From positions 1 to 64,000 of the forward strand of contig NZ_JAGDEL010000016.1 in NCBI RefSeq assembly GCF_017497975.1: 64,000 bases of DNA, in the 5' to 3' direction. The notes under the pieces are model-generated. The model was not told the DNA's origin. It saw only the letters and a list, made by a program, of their open reading frames with translations, and did not search any database. The position numbers and the translations under genes were made by a program. Of the stretch, positions 44,816 through 53,904 are shown piece by piece. The stretch is from Metabacillus bambusae (GTDB lineage Bacteria > Bacillota > Bacilli > Bacillales > Bacillaceae). Each line of letters starts with the position of its first letter. Positions within the stretch are counted from its first letter, which is position 1.

Positions 44816-45208
44816 ATGAAAAAGTTAATTAGCATTAAACTGGCAAGTAATATAATAATCACCATTAATACAATTGCGCTTTTCATGCATCTCCTGATAC
44901 TTCTAAAAATTGTGCCATATGATTTTGTATGGGGAGGACGCTTAAAGAGTGAGGCAGATTTAATCATCTTTGAAAGCATATCTATAGTTGTGCAATTACT
45001 ATTTATTACAATTGTTGCTGTAAAAGCAGGATATGTTTTTAAAGGAAAGTTCAAAAAAACTGTGAATGTCGGAACATGGGTAATGTTTGGACTTATGGTG
45101 CTTAACACAATAGGCAATTTAGCTTCAGTCTCCGGCTTAGAAACAATAGTAATGACTCCAATAACATGTTTGCTAGCACTTTTGATATTCAGAATAGCAA
45201 TTGAATAA
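44816..45208 (+). CDS. four-helix membrane protein of unknown function
   Basis: 130 residues from the ATG at 44816, which has GGAGGGG just upstream (MKKLISIKLASN). Four hydrophobic helices with a VWGGRLKSEADLIIFES loop after the first, a pattern seen in small uncharacterised Bacillaceae membrane proteins. No family name assigned. Confidence 0.75.
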   Translation: MKKLISIKLASNIIITINTIALFMHLLILLKIVPYDFVWGGRLKSEADLIIFESISIVVQLLFITIVAVKAGYVFKGKFKKTVNVGTWVMFGLMVLNTIGNLASVSGLETIVMTPITCLLALLIFRIAIE

Positions 45209-45214
45209 AGTTAC

Positions 45215-45240
45215 AAAAAGACCGAAAAACGGTCTTTTTC
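45215..45240 (+). terminator. terminator of the four-helix membrane protein gene
   Basis: AAAAAGACCG and CGGTCTTTTT form a perfect stem with a five-base loop. Confidence 0.88.
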
Positions 45241-45287
45241 CTTTGGCTAAAAATCTATAACAAAAGATAAAATAAGGAGGCTATTTT

Positions 45288-46210
45288 TTACTTATTTAAT
45301 GATTGTGCAGCCACCCACTTCGTGATTGTCATAGTTTTTCCATTAATTGTTGATTCTACTTCGTTGTTGAATACATAAATCCATGACCAATGACCCCTGT
45401 ATTGATATGGTGTGCCATCAGCATTTTTGTAGAGGCCTGTAGTGTCGTGCACATCATCAAATAAAGTTAATTGAACATCTTGTGCACCAGCTTCGACCAA
45501 ACGATCATATGTTAGAAGGGTGTTCATTTCTGGTAGTAAAGTTGTATCATTTTTAGCAGTAACGAACCCAATTGGAGTCTTTCCAATGTTCTGGATATCT
45601 GCATCAGTCACTAATGAATCGTTTAAGCCTTCACATACTGGGAATGAGCTGCAAAGTACCCAGGATAATCGCGTACCATAAGCATTGTCATATATCCGCC
45701 ATTGGATGCCCCACCAATATAAATTCTATTGGGATCAATATCAGGATTATTAGCCACATAATCTTTGATTAATGCCAAAAGTGCTTCTTCATATTTAGAA
45801 GTTCCGTCCCTCCACCAGTCAGATAACCGTGCATCCATCTAGTTGGTGTCTGAGGTGCTAGTACATAGGCTCCATTAAAATGAGATTGTATGTCATCAGT
45901 GATAAAGTTAACGTCTTTATTTGCAGATAATGGAATAGTTGCATCTGCACCACCTTCACCACCCCATGTAACCAGATAATTAAAGGATTCTTTCCCTTGT
46001 CTTTCTTTTGGTGCATAATCCGCATAAGTTAAAATAACACCATCTTCAGTTGCTTTTCCAGTCGAAATCATCTACAAGTTCTCTTGTTTCTCCGTTAAAC
46101 GTATTAACTACGATTCCTGAAATTGTTTCTGATTTCAAAACAATATCTTGCACTTGTGTAATTGTATATTCTGAATTAATCCATACAACCTGTTTCCCTT
46201 AAAATTCCAT
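45288..46210 (-). pseudogene. alpha/beta-hydrolase (prolyl-oligopeptidase-like esterase) gene, multiply broken
   Basis: Four minus-strand frames in sequence make one protein: about 46200-46070 (YTITQVQDIVLKSETISG), 46071-45769 (YADYAPKERQGKESFNYLVT), 45838-45623 (RIYIGGASNGGYMTML, nucleophile Ser) and 45611-45288 (TAKNDTTLLPE acid loop, YRGHWSW His). The catalytic triad would be complete, but three frame changes break it. The N-terminal signal region is missing or unrecognisable. Confidence 0.8.
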
Positions 46211-46364
46211 GTCTCAGGCTTCGCCTATAAGAAAAATGAGTTTAACACATAGAAAAGTCACTTGAGTAGTGATTCGGGTGTGGATAGGTGAAACATTTAC
46301 AATTATTGGATCTTCCACTTTCACCGTATCCCCCATATAATTACCTGTTAGGGGGGGATAATGA

Positions 46365-47303
46365 ATGGCTGATTATAAACAATATGTCTTTTTCGATTTT
46401 GAAATGTTATGTTCTGATTCAGGTATGGCTTTTGAGAATATGGAAGCCATTCGTTTAGGATCTGTAAAATATGATCTTGAAACAGAGGAAATTACGTATT
46501 TTGATCGTTATATAAAACCCAAAAATCAGGAGCCTTTAACTGAGTTCTGTAAAACATTAACCGGGATTGAGGATTGTGATTTAATCAATGCAAGTGATTT
46601 TAAAGTGGTCTTTAATGACTTCCTTGTATGGGTTGGTGGAGTGAAAAAAACTCGCTATTTTTCGTGGTCGCCAAGTGATTTATCTCGTTTAAAAATCGAT
46701 GCAACAAAACACGAAATCCCTCTATGTACCATAGGCAAGATTGAAAAACGTTATATTGATTTCCAGATGATTTTTAAGCAGAGAGTCTCGAAGGGTAACG
46801 TTTCAGTTGAAGATGCTTTAGCTTTATATGGATTACAGTTTATTGGAGAAAAACATCATCCAATGTATGATGCCTATAATACACTAAGGATTTATTTACA
46901 CTTTTTAAATAAGCCTATCCAATCTGATTTAATCATGCTAAAGCAATATCTCTTTGAAGAAGACGTCCCATTTGATGTGGAGCAAATAAATATGAAACTG
47001 AACGATCTCCTTAAACAAGATGCGATATTAGTAACTAAACCATTACGGGAAGTGTATCGAATGAGAGATGTTAAAAAACTCAGAAAACCCATTCGAAGGA
47101 TCGTTGAAAAATATGAAAATGTGTTGGTAAATCGTTCAGGATTGTTTTCAGAAGAGAACGTATTAAATGCTAGGCAGTTAGTGACATTTTATCATGATTT
47201 GCTGCTAACCTATGAAGACCATTTTTGCTATTCTTCTAAAATCATCATTTTTGATGAGTATATGCTTCAGCCCTTGAAGCAACTAGCTTTCAAGGGAGAA
47301 TAA
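46365..47303 (+). CDS. DEDDh 3'-5' exonuclease with a C-terminal extension
   Basis: 312 residues. Exonuclease motifs: FFDFEM (Exo I), TLTGIEDCD (around Exo II) and HHPMYDAYNT (Exo III with His). The fold is that of KapD/ERI-1-like and DnaQ-like nucleases. About 130 further residues after the domain (rich in KPLREVYRMRDVKKL-type basic helix) have no recognised domain. GGGGGGATA precedes the ATG. Its nucleic-acid substrate is not known. Confidence 0.82.
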   Translation: MADYKQYVFFDFEMLCSDSGMAFENMEAIRLGSVKYDLETEEITYFDRYIKPKNQEPLTEFCKTLTGIEDCDLINASDFKVVFNDFLVWVGGVKKTRYFSWSPSDLSRLKIDATKHEIPLCTIGKIEKRYIDFQMIFKQRVSKGNVSVEDALALYGLQFIGEKHHPMYDAYNTLRIYLHFLNKPIQSDLIMLKQYLFEEDVPFDVEQINMKLNDLLKQDAILVTKPLREVYRMRDVKKLRKPIRRIVEKYENVLVNRSGLFSEENVLNARQLVTFYHDLLLTYEDHFCYSSKIIIFDEYMLQPLKQLAFKGE

Positions 47304-47307
47304 AGTT

Positions 47308-47867
47308 TTAAACGTTAATTTGTTTTATTACTTTAGCAGGATTTCCGCCGACTACTACATTACTTGATAGATCTTTTGTTACAACAGTACCTGAAGCAAT
47401 GACTACATTGTCACCTATCGTAAGGCCTGGATTTATGACTGCTCTGCCACCAATCCACACATTGTTACCAATCGAAACCGGTTTGCTTATTCTGCCCCTG
47501 AAATGCGTTCAAATGGGTTTAATGGATGTGTCGCTGTATAAATATGTACACCTGGAGCAATGAAGCAGTTAGCACCAATTCGAACTTCACAGACATCTAA
47601 GATGACGCAATCAAAATTTGCATAAAAGTTTTCTCCAACGTGTATATTGTAGCCATAATCACAACGGAAAGTTGGTTCCACAAATAAGTTTTCTCCAGTA
47701 GAACCAAAAAGCTCCTTTAAAATATCAGTCCGTTTGTCAATCTCGTTCTCTATGGTTTGATTAAAAATTCGTGTTATTCTTCGTGCATTTTCACGATCTT
47801 TTACTAATTCCGGGTCAGCAGCTTGATAAAGTTCTCCGTTCAACATTTTTTCTTTTTCTGTCGTCAT
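47308..47867 (-). pseudogene. maltose/galactoside O-acetyltransferase (Maa-like) gene with a frameshift
   Basis: From ATG 47867 the protein begins MTTEKEKMLNGELYQAADPE and enters the left-handed beta-helix (FYANFDCVILD, APGVHIYTATHPL). It stops after ISGAE at 47487. The rest continues in another frame to 47308 ([20 protein letters not shown], then [12 protein letters not shown]). The shift lies near GAATAAGCAAACCG, where GAATATGGCAAACCG is expected. Confidence 0.82.
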
Positions 47868-47943
47868 TTGAACTCTCTTTTGTAAAAATTTTCATTACTA
47901 AATGTGCTCTTATCATTCTAACAATAATAATCATAACATATAA

Positions 47944-47988
47944 AGAAAAGTAGTGAGATTCATCTTTATGAGAGTCACCACTACTTTT
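47944..47988 (-). terminator. terminator of the hxlAB-like operon
   Basis: AAAAGTAGTG and CACTACTTTT form a ten-base-pair stem around a long loop, ending the minus-strand unit that finishes at 48019. Confidence 0.7.
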
Positions 47989-48018
47989 ATTTTTCTTCAT
48001 GACTAGCTAGAGCTTATT

Positions 48019-48567
48019 TTATTCCAAATTACTATGACGACTAAATGCTTCGTTATGACCATATTCTTTTAGATTAGAATAAATTAAGCAAATACTGTCA
48101 AAGACAATGTGGACAGATTGATCAAATAATGAACCGAGTGGCTGCACTGATTGGGTTTCTCCGTCGGCTCTATATTTTGTCGCAGCTGGTATGTGTAGTA
48201 CATCACTAGAAGCTACTGCAAGAGGTGATTCAGGATTTGTTGTTACTGCAATAACATGGCAATTTAGTTCTTTCGCTTTTTCTGCTGTCCAAACAACACT
48301 CTTTGTCGTCCCTGAACCTGAAACTGCGATTAAGACATCTCCTTCTGCAATCGATGGCGTAATCGTCTCACCAACAGAAAAAACATTTGCATTTAAATGC
48401 ATTAATCGCATCGCAAATGATTTCCCCATAAAGCCGGAACGTCCCTCTCCAATCACAAATATTCTTTTCGAATCTACTAGTTTAGTAGCAATTCCTAGTA
48501 GATTTTCTTCTTTTATTTGACTTAAAACGCCTTCAATTTCAGAAAGGATTTTATCTGATGTTTTCAT
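48019..48567 (-). CDS. hxlB: 6-phospho-3-hexuloisomerase-like SIS protein
   Basis: About 182 residues from the ATG at 48567 (GAGGAGAG upstream), overlapping the hxlA-like gene by 17 bases. A sugar isomerase (SIS) domain: GEGRSGFMGKSFAMRLMHLN, AVSGSGTTKSV and AVTTNPESPLA, ending with a GSLFDQSVHIVFDS helix as in HxlB. HxlB interconverts 3-hexulose-6-phosphate and fructose-6-phosphate in the ribulose monophosphate pathway. The substrate here is inferred. Confidence 0.85.
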   Translation of the reverse strand: MKTSDKILSEIEGVLSQIKEENLLGIATKLVDSKRIFVIGEGRSGFMGKSFAMRLMHLNANVFSVGETITPSIAEGDVLIAVSGSGTTKSVVWTAEKAKELNCHVIAVTTNPESPLAVASSDVLHIPAATKYRADGETQSVQPLGSLFDQSVHIVFDSICLIYSNLKEYGHNEAFSRHSNLE

Positions 48568-49201
48568 GCTTTCTCTCCTCATTCCATTGTAACAATACTT
48601 TTTTAAACTGTTCAGCGGCCAGACATTTTTCTTTCGCCTTTGTAATGGCTGAGCCAATAATTACGACATTCGGCTGCAACTCTCTAAAACTAGCAATTGA
48701 ATCGAGTGTTATTCCGCCAGCAACCGCAAGCTGTACAGTAAGATCATAAGTTTGATCTGTAACGATGTTTTGCTTTCCAGAAATCTCTTGTTCATCTTTA
48801 CTGATATGTGCACAGAAAATTGCTTGTTTATATTGAAACAATTCTTTCTTCTGTTTATTATTTGTATTTAAAAGATCGACCATAACCCGCTTCCCTGCTC
48901 TTTCGGCAGTTTCAATACATGCATTAATCGTCGCAGCCGGTGAAACTCCCATCACAGTCGCGACATCAGCTCCAGCACGAAAACACATGTCAAATTCGTA
49001 ATATGCGTTATCGATTGTCTTGATATCTGCTACAATCACTTTATTTGGAAAGGCATTTTTGAGCTTCTCAACACTTACCATTCCGTATTCTTTAATTAAA
49101 GATGTACCAACTTCAATCCAATCTACGAAATCCTCTGTCGCTTTTGCAATTTCAATTGCCTCTTCAATCGTATAACGGTCTAATGCCAGTTGAATATTCA
49201 T
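48551..49201 (-). CDS. HUMPS-family aldolase/decarboxylase, HxlA-like
   Basis: 216 residues from the ATG at 49201 (GAGGAG five bases before). TIM-barrel OMPDC superfamily: MNIQLALDR, IEVGTSLIKEYG and VADIKTIDNAYYEF, which is the catalytic DxKxxD motif. Known HxlA enzymes carry DLKxxDAG here, and this one has DIKTIDNA, so it is divergent. Close alternatives are 3-keto-L-gulonate-6-phosphate decarboxylase or another HUMPS enzyme. Pairing with an HxlB-like SIS gene favours a hexulose-phosphate role. Confidence 0.8.
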   Translation of the reverse strand: MNIQLALDRYTIEEAIEIAKATEDFVDWIEVGTSLIKEYGMVSVEKLKNAFPNKVIVADIKTIDNAYYEFDMCFRAGADVATVMGVSPAATINACIETAERAGKRVMVDLLNTNNKQKKELFQYKQAIFCAHISKDEQEISGKQNIVTDQTYDLTVQLAVAGGITLDSIASFRELQPNVVIIGSAITKAKEKCLAAEQFKKVLLQWNEERKHENIR

Positions 49202-49241
49202 GTAATCTCCTCTATGACTTTTATTCATATCACTTATTTAC

Positions 49242-49253
49242 TAAACCGATTTA
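49242..49253. promoter_or_regulatory. LacI-type operator upstream of the hxlA-like gene
   Basis: TAAACCGATTTA, the reverse complement of the TAAATCGGTTTA pair at 53862-53886. It lies about 40 bases upstream of the hxlA-like start, where a repressor would block transcription. Confidence 0.75.
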
Positions 49254-49273
49254 TGAACTTATTATAAAGGAAA

Positions 49274-49288
49274 TGTAAGCACTTTACA
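49274..49288. promoter_or_regulatory. cre-like site
   Basis: TGTAAGCACTTTACA is a perfect palindrome bar the centre and fits the CcpA consensus TGWAAnCGnTnnCA except for CA instead of CG in the middle. Located about 75 bases upstream of the hxlA-like gene. Confidence 0.6.
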
Positions 49289-49338
49289 ACATGATTTGTT
49301 TTCTTTCTTTAACAAAAAGACAAACAAAAAAGCATACA

Positions 49339-49370
49339 AAAAGCTTGAAGTAAATTAGACTTCAAGCTTT
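49339..49370 (-). terminator. terminator after the 66-residue membrane protein gene
   Basis: AAAGCTTGAAGT and ACTTCAAGCTTT form a perfect stem with a short loop; TTTGTATGCTTTTTT follows on the minus strand. Confidence 0.8.
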
Positions 49371-49381
49371 AGTATTTTTCA

Positions 49382-49582
49382 TTATGTTTGTTGCCGTAGC
49401 TTGGTAGCTATATCAGTTATGTTGCTTTTTTTTATGATGTTATTCTCATTATCCTTAGCAATTACTTTCATTTGTTCGATTAATGATTTTCTTAACCATA
49501 GTGTGTTTAGGATAGATACGATAGCTCCAAAAATGACGATGATTGAGATTTCTACAACTCGATTACCTCTTGTTTCCCACAT
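49382..49582 (-). CDS. 66-residue single-pass membrane protein
   Basis: GGGGCGGGTTACT precedes the ATG. One hydrophobic helix (ISIIVIFGAIVSILNTLWL) follows a short basic start, then a Lys/Asn-rich cytoplasmic tail. Family unknown. It lies between the LacI gene and the hxlA-like gene but has its own terminator. Confidence 0.6.
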   Translation of the reverse strand: MWETRGNRVVEISIIVIFGAIVSILNTLWLRKSLIEQMKVIAKDNENNIIKKSNITDIATKLRQQT

Positions 49583-49661
49583 AGTAACCCGCCCCTTTTA
49601 CAATATTTGTAATTAGGTTGTCTCATCTTACTTCATTCTATTCCTATTCTCTATCCAAATA

Positions 49662-50666
49662 CTACTCGATCGATCTTTTCGTAGATTCCCTTAAGTAAAG
49701 TTCACAAGAAAATACCGTATCTACTGGATTTACTTCTTCTTTGTTGATTTGTTTTAAAAGCAGTTCTGCAGCCTTTAGTCCCATTTCCTGTGAAGGCTGG
49801 CTTATCGTTGTAACAGATGGACTGACGAGGTCTGCAAATGGAATATTATCGAAAACGATTAAACCGAGCTGCTCTCCAATTTTGATCCTGCTCGCTTTCG
49901 CAAATTTCAACACCTCTAAAAAGACTAGGTCATTCGCTGCAACTAAAGCAGTCGGCGGTTCTTGTAATGAAAAAAGATTTTCAAGTTCTGACCCCATAGA
50001 GTTTATCTCCGTGCTAATCATATATTCTTCCAAGATAGGTACATTGTTTTCCTTTAGGGCATCCATATACCCCTGTCTCCGTTCGAGTCTAGTTGAAATC
50101 GTTAGTGACTCAGTTGCAATTGCAATTTTCTTATGACCCATTTCAATTAAGTGCTCCACGGCACGCATCGTAGCTTCCTTATTGTTTACGACAACTGATG
50201 GAGCCATGATTTCCTTAACTTTTCGATCCATGAAGACAACAGGGTAACCATTCTTCAACATATTTTGGTATAGCTCCACGTTTTGGCCGGTTGGAAAAAT
50301 GATCAACCCATCCACCTGTTTTGCACGAAGCATTTCAATGTATTTACGTTCCTTTTCAGGGTCATTATCGGCATTACAAATAATCGCATTCATATCATGG
50401 TCATTAAAATAATCCTCTAATGACCGGCACACTTCTGTTGAATAACGATGCATGATATTTGCGACAATAATTCCTACCATTGACGTACGTTTTTGCTTTA
50501 AGCTTCTTGCAATATGGTTAGGCTGATACCCTAGATCCTTGATTGCTGCTTCAACCTTGACTCTTGTTTCTTGACTCATATATTCATATCGTTTATTTAA
50601 ATATTGTGAAACAGTGCTTTTAGACACTCCTGCCCTTTTAGCGACATCTGCCATTGTAATTGCCAT
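49662..50666 (-). CDS. LacI-family transcriptional regulator of the sugar module
   Basis: 334 residues. HTH at the N-terminus (MADVAKRAGVSKSTVSQYLN, then YQPNHIARSLKQ) and a periplasmic-binding-type effector domain (MVGIIVANIMHRYSTEVCRS). The sequence is KdgR-like in general style. GAGGAC precedes the ATG. Identical TAAATCGGTTTA-type operators at two promoters of the flanking cluster are its probable binding sites. The inducer should be a pathway sugar or sugar phosphate. Confidence 0.88.
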   Translation of the reverse strand: MAITMADVAKRAGVSKSTVSQYLNKRYEYMSQETRVKVEAAIKDLGYQPNHIARSLKQKRTSMVGIIVANIMHRYSTEVCRSLEDYFNDHDMNAIICNADNDPEKERKYIEMLRAKQVDGLIIFPTGQNVELYQNMLKNGYPVVFMDRKVKEIMAPSVVVNNKEATMRAVEHLIEMGHKKIAIATESLTISTRLERRQGYMDALKENNVPILEEYMISTEINSMGSELENLFSLQEPPTALVAANDLVFLEVLKFAKASRIKIGEQLGLIVFDNIPFADLVSPSVTTISQPSQEMGLKAAELLLKQINKEEVNPVDTVFSCELYLRESTKRSIE

Positions 50667-50738
50667 GAAATCGTCCTCTTTTTACTATATATTTCTTTCA
50701 TTTTATCTTTTACTGGATGATTTAGCCAGTATGAACAG

Positions 50739-50785
50739 AAAAAGAGGATGACTCGTAGATTTGAACGAGTCATCCTCTTTTATTT
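50739..50785 (-). terminator. strong terminator between transporter and regulator genes
   Basis: AAAGAGGATGACTCGT and ACGAGTCATCCTCTTT form a 16-base-pair perfect stem with a short loop. It lies 30 bases after the MFS stop and separates it from the lacI-type gene. Confidence 0.92.
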
Positions 50786-50813
50786 TGTTGTGATTCATTG
50801 TTTAGTCCGTCAT

Positions 50814-52094
50814 TTATGCAATCGCTTTAACATTTTTAGCGTCACTCTGCTTTTTTGCAGCATTTACCGCCCAAATTGTTAAGATTGCAGAAAGAAATAA
50901 TGATCCTGCCATAAAGATATAGGATGCTTCAAAGCCTCCGGTTGCACCATTTAAATATCCGACAACATAGGATCCTGCAAATGATCCTAACGCTCCCATG
51001 CTATTAATTAAGGCCATCGCACCACCAGCAACATTACGTGGAAGAATTTCTGGAATGATCGCAAAGAACGGTCCATATGGAGCATACATTGCACCACCAG
51101 CGATGACTAACAAGACGAATGATAACCAAAAGTTGCTTGTTCCGACTAGATAAGAGCCATAGAATGCAAGTGCTCCGATTAATAAAAATGGCCAAACAAA
51201 TGCTTTTCTGTTCTGCAATTTGTCTGAAAAATGTGAGACAGTTAACATTAATACAATTGATAAGATATAAGGAACCGCAGATAACCAGCCCGTTTTAATA
51301 ATATCCATGTTTGGTGCGGCATTTAGAATGGATGGAAGCCACATGACGAATCCGTAAACTCCAACACTCCACAACGCATATTGTGCGCACAGTAAGATAA
51401 CGGCTTTAGACTTAAATGCTTCAGCATAGTTTTTAACTGGTTTTAATCCTTGCTGTTCCTTTTCAAGTTCTTCATGTAGCAGTGCTTTCTCACGCTCTGA
51501 AAGCCATTTCGCATCCTTTGGTTCGTCATTGACAATTTTCCACCAAATGAACGCCCAAATGACTGCCGGTAAACCTTCAATAATAAACATCCATCTCCAG
51601 CCATATGCTTCTAAAAGATAGCCAGAAAGAATTGACATCCATAAAACAGTTGCAGGGTTACCAAGAATTAAAAATGTATTCGCTCGAGATCTTTCTGCCT
51701 TTGTAAACCAGTGGCTCAAGAATACAAGCATTGCCGGCATAACAGCGCTTTCTACAACCCCAAGCGTAAACCTGATTACAAATAGCCAGCCGACATTACT
51801 AACAAGACCAGTCGCTGTCGCAAGTCCTCCCCATAAAATCAATGACCAGAAAACAAGCTTTTTAGCACTTTTATTTTCCGCATAATGTGCTCCTGGAATT
51901 TGAAAAAAGAAGTAGCCTAGGAAAAACAAGGAGCCTAATAAAGATGAGATCGCAGGAGTGATTTGCAAGTCTTGGGCCATACCTGCCGCCGCACCAAAAC
52001 CATAGTTTGCACGATCTAAGTACGCTAAGCTGTAAGTAATAAACACAATCGGAATTAAACGAAGCCATCTTTGTTTTGCTAATGTTTTCTGCAT
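50814..52094 (-). CDS. MFS transporter, anion:cation symporter (ACS) family
   Basis: 426 residues, 12 predicted helices. The ACS-family signature regions are YSLAYLDRANYGFGAAAGM and RFTLGVVESAVMPAML. Characterised members import sugar acids such as hexuronates, galactonate and glucarate. That points to a carboxylated sugar as substrate. GGAG nine bases before ATG. It follows the kinase gene with one base between them, so they are one operon. Confidence 0.88.
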   Translation of the reverse strand: MQKTLAKQRWLRLIPIVFITYSLAYLDRANYGFGAAAGMAQDLQITPAISSLLGSLFFLGYFFFQIPGAHYAENKSAKKLVFWSLILWGGLATATGLVSNVGWLFVIRFTLGVVESAVMPAMLVFLSHWFTKAERSRANTFLILGNPATVLWMSILSGYLLEAYGWRWMFIIEGLPAVIWAFIWWKIVNDEPKDAKWLSEREKALLHEELEKEQQGLKPVKNYAEAFKSKAVILLCAQYALWSVGVYGFVMWLPSILNAAPNMDIIKTGWLSAVPYILSIVLMLTVSHFSDKLQNRKAFVWPFLLIGALAFYGSYLVGTSNFWLSFVLLVIAGGAMYAPYGPFFAIIPEILPRNVAGGAMALINSMGALGSFAGSYVVGYLNGATGGFEASYIFMAGSLFLSAILTIWAVNAAKKQSDAKNVKAIA

Positions 52095-52095
52095 G

Positions 52096-53055
52096 TTACT
52101 TCACTCCTTGTAAATGATTTTTCAAATATTGGTCTAATTGGTGACTAGTAGGATAGCCATCATTGTCTCCAGGAGATTGAACGGCTAATGCTCCAATCGC
52201 ATTTCCCCTCATGACAGCCTCGCGGATTGGGAGATTTTTTAGTAATCCACTAATAACACCAACAGCAAAACCATCACCAGCACCTACGGTATCTATAACA
52301 TTCTCAACATTATACCCTTTAATTGTACCTTCGTCGTTCAAGGTTTTATAATAAGCCCCTTCCTCACCAAGTTTGATAATAACTAGCTTCACTCCTTTTT
52401 CCAAATAAAAGGAGGCAATGTCCTGAGGTGCACTGAAGCCAGTTAATATTCCACCTTCCAATATACCTGGAAGAAAAGTGTTTGTTTTAAACGCAATTTC
52501 ATTGGTTGCATTCACCATTTCTGCTTTTGACTTCCAAAGCGATGGACGTAAATTCGGATCAAATGAAACAGTCCGATTGTTCTTTTTCATAAACTCGAGT
52601 GCGAATTTCGCAAATTCTCTAGTCTGATTTGACAGAGCTAAGGGAATTCCAGTCATATGCAGATGATTCGCTCTTAAGAAATAATCTTCTTGAAAGTCGT
52701 TTACTCCCATTTGACTTGCAGCCGAACCTTTACGAAAATATTGAACCTCAGGATCGCCAACAACTACTTTTGATTTTACTTGAAAGCCTGTCGGAAAGTG
52801 CTCATCCACTAATACATGGTCAATATTTACATTCTCTTCTTTCAGCCGTTGAATAATAAATTTTCCGAACGAATCATTGCCGACCTTGCTAGCCCACCCT
52901 GATCCAAAGCCTAATCTAGCCAAGCCGATTGCCACATTGGTTTCCGCACCAGCTAGACTACGGGTATAGTGATTTACTTCATGCAATGGCCCCTGTTCAT
53001 TTGCGATAAACATTGCCATTGCTTCACCAAATGTGATGACATCTAAATTTTGCAT
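52096..53055 (-). CDS. PfkB-family sugar kinase, KdgK-like
   Basis: 319 residues. PfkB signature 1 is GAETNVAIGLARLG and signature 2 is DTVGAGDGFAVGV (anion hole and catalytic Asp). KdgK-like features are MDVITFGEAMAMF-type start, YFRKGSAAS and DPNLRPSLW. 2-keto-3-deoxygluconate kinases look like this, but related kinases phosphorylate other ketoses and keto acids. Overlaps the TIM-barrel gene by 13 bases. ATG after GGGG. Confidence 0.88.
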   Translation of the reverse strand: MQNLDVITFGEAMAMFIANEQGPLHEVNHYTRSLAGAETNVAIGLARLGFGSGWASKVGNDSFGKFIIQRLKEENVNIDHVLVDEHFPTGFQVKSKVVVGDPEVQYFRKGSAASQMGVNDFQEDYFLRANHLHMTGIPLALSNQTREFAKFALEFMKKNNRTVSFDPNLRPSLWKSKAEMVNATNEIAFKTNTFLPGILEGGILTGFSAPQDIASFYLEKGVKLVIIKLGEEGAYYKTLNDEGTIKGYNVENVIDTVGAGDGFAVGVISGLLKNLPIREAVMRGNAIGALAVQSPGDNDGYPTSHQLDQYLKNHLQGVK

Positions 53056-53837
53056 ATGATTTCCCCACTTTCCTTTTCTACTGCTTTTTGAACCATCTCA
53101 ATATAATGTTTCATTTCAGAGATGGGATCGATTGGAAATTCAATTGCCTTTGTCAGGGACGCGGGAAATTGATTGACTATTTGTCTCCACTCTCCGTTTT
53201 TGTCATCTGGGAGTGGCATAGTAACTAGTCCATTCTTAACTGTTTCAACATGTTTGAGATGCAGATACCCAACATATGGGGCAAGCTGTTCGAAAGCATA
53301 ATGAACATTTTGTTTGGTGTAATACCAGTTGCCTGTATCAAATGTCATTTTTACAGGTACTTCATGAACCGAAGCGCTTTCAAAGAAAGCCTTTAATCGT
53401 TCAACATTTCCCCCATACATCGTTTGGTCATTTTCAACAAATAATTGTATGGTTTCATTTTCATCAATAAGCTCTTCTATAAACTGCTTTAATTCAATGC
53501 AATTTGATCTTTCAGTTTGATAATGACCTAAAGAGGTTTTCACCCATGATGCTCCAAGATTTCTTGCCTCTACAAAGGTCCTTCGAAGGAGTTCTTTATT
53601 TAATTGTGAACCTAAATTCCATAATTCTATTGGAGCCGAAAAAATAGTAAATAACTTGAATTTTTCAACCTCCATTTTTATTTTTTCAAGTGTCATATCT
53701 CCTTCAGGAAACAATTCCCTGCGAATCTCAATGCCGTAAGCACCTGAAAGAGCGATTTTTTCAATAAATGACTCCTGCCCTTTCTCTAAAACTTCATTTC
53801 TATTAAAAGCATTTAATGGAACAATCACTTTATTCAT
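53043..53837 (-). CDS. TIM-barrel sugar isomerase/epimerase (AP-endonuclease-2 family)
   Basis: 264 residues. Metal ligands expected for the family are present: Glu in FVENDQT, Asp in MTFDTGNWY, His in LHLKHV and Glu in KAIEFPI. This fold includes IolE, hexulose epimerases and UlaE-type pentulose-phosphate epimerases; the exact substrate is open. First gene of the TIM-kinase-MFS operon. AAAGGATTTACAA precedes the ATG. Confidence 0.85.
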   Translation of the reverse strand: MNKVIVPLNAFNRNEVLEKGQESFIEKIALSGAYGIEIRRELFPEGDMTLEKIKMEVEKFKLFTIFSAPIELWNLGSQLNKELLRRTFVEARNLGASWVKTSLGHYQTERSNCIELKQFIEELIDENETIQLFVENDQTMYGGNVERLKAFFESASVHEVPVKMTFDTGNWYYTKQNVHYAFEQLAPYVGYLHLKHVETVKNGLVTMPLPDDKNGEWRQIVNQFPASLTKAIEFPIDPISEMKHYIEMVQKAVEKESGEIICKI

Positions 53838-53861
53838 TTGTAAATCCTTTCTAATCGTTTA

Positions 53862-53886
53862 TAAATCGGTTTAGTAAATCGGTTTA
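53862..53886. promoter_or_regulatory. tandem LacI-type operators
   Basis: TAAATCGGTTTA occurs twice (53862-53873 and 53875-53886), one base apart, upstream of the TIM-barrel gene. Each half matches the single site at 49242-49253. Confidence 0.8.
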
Positions 53887-53904
53887 TAAACAGTATAAAA
53901 TAAT

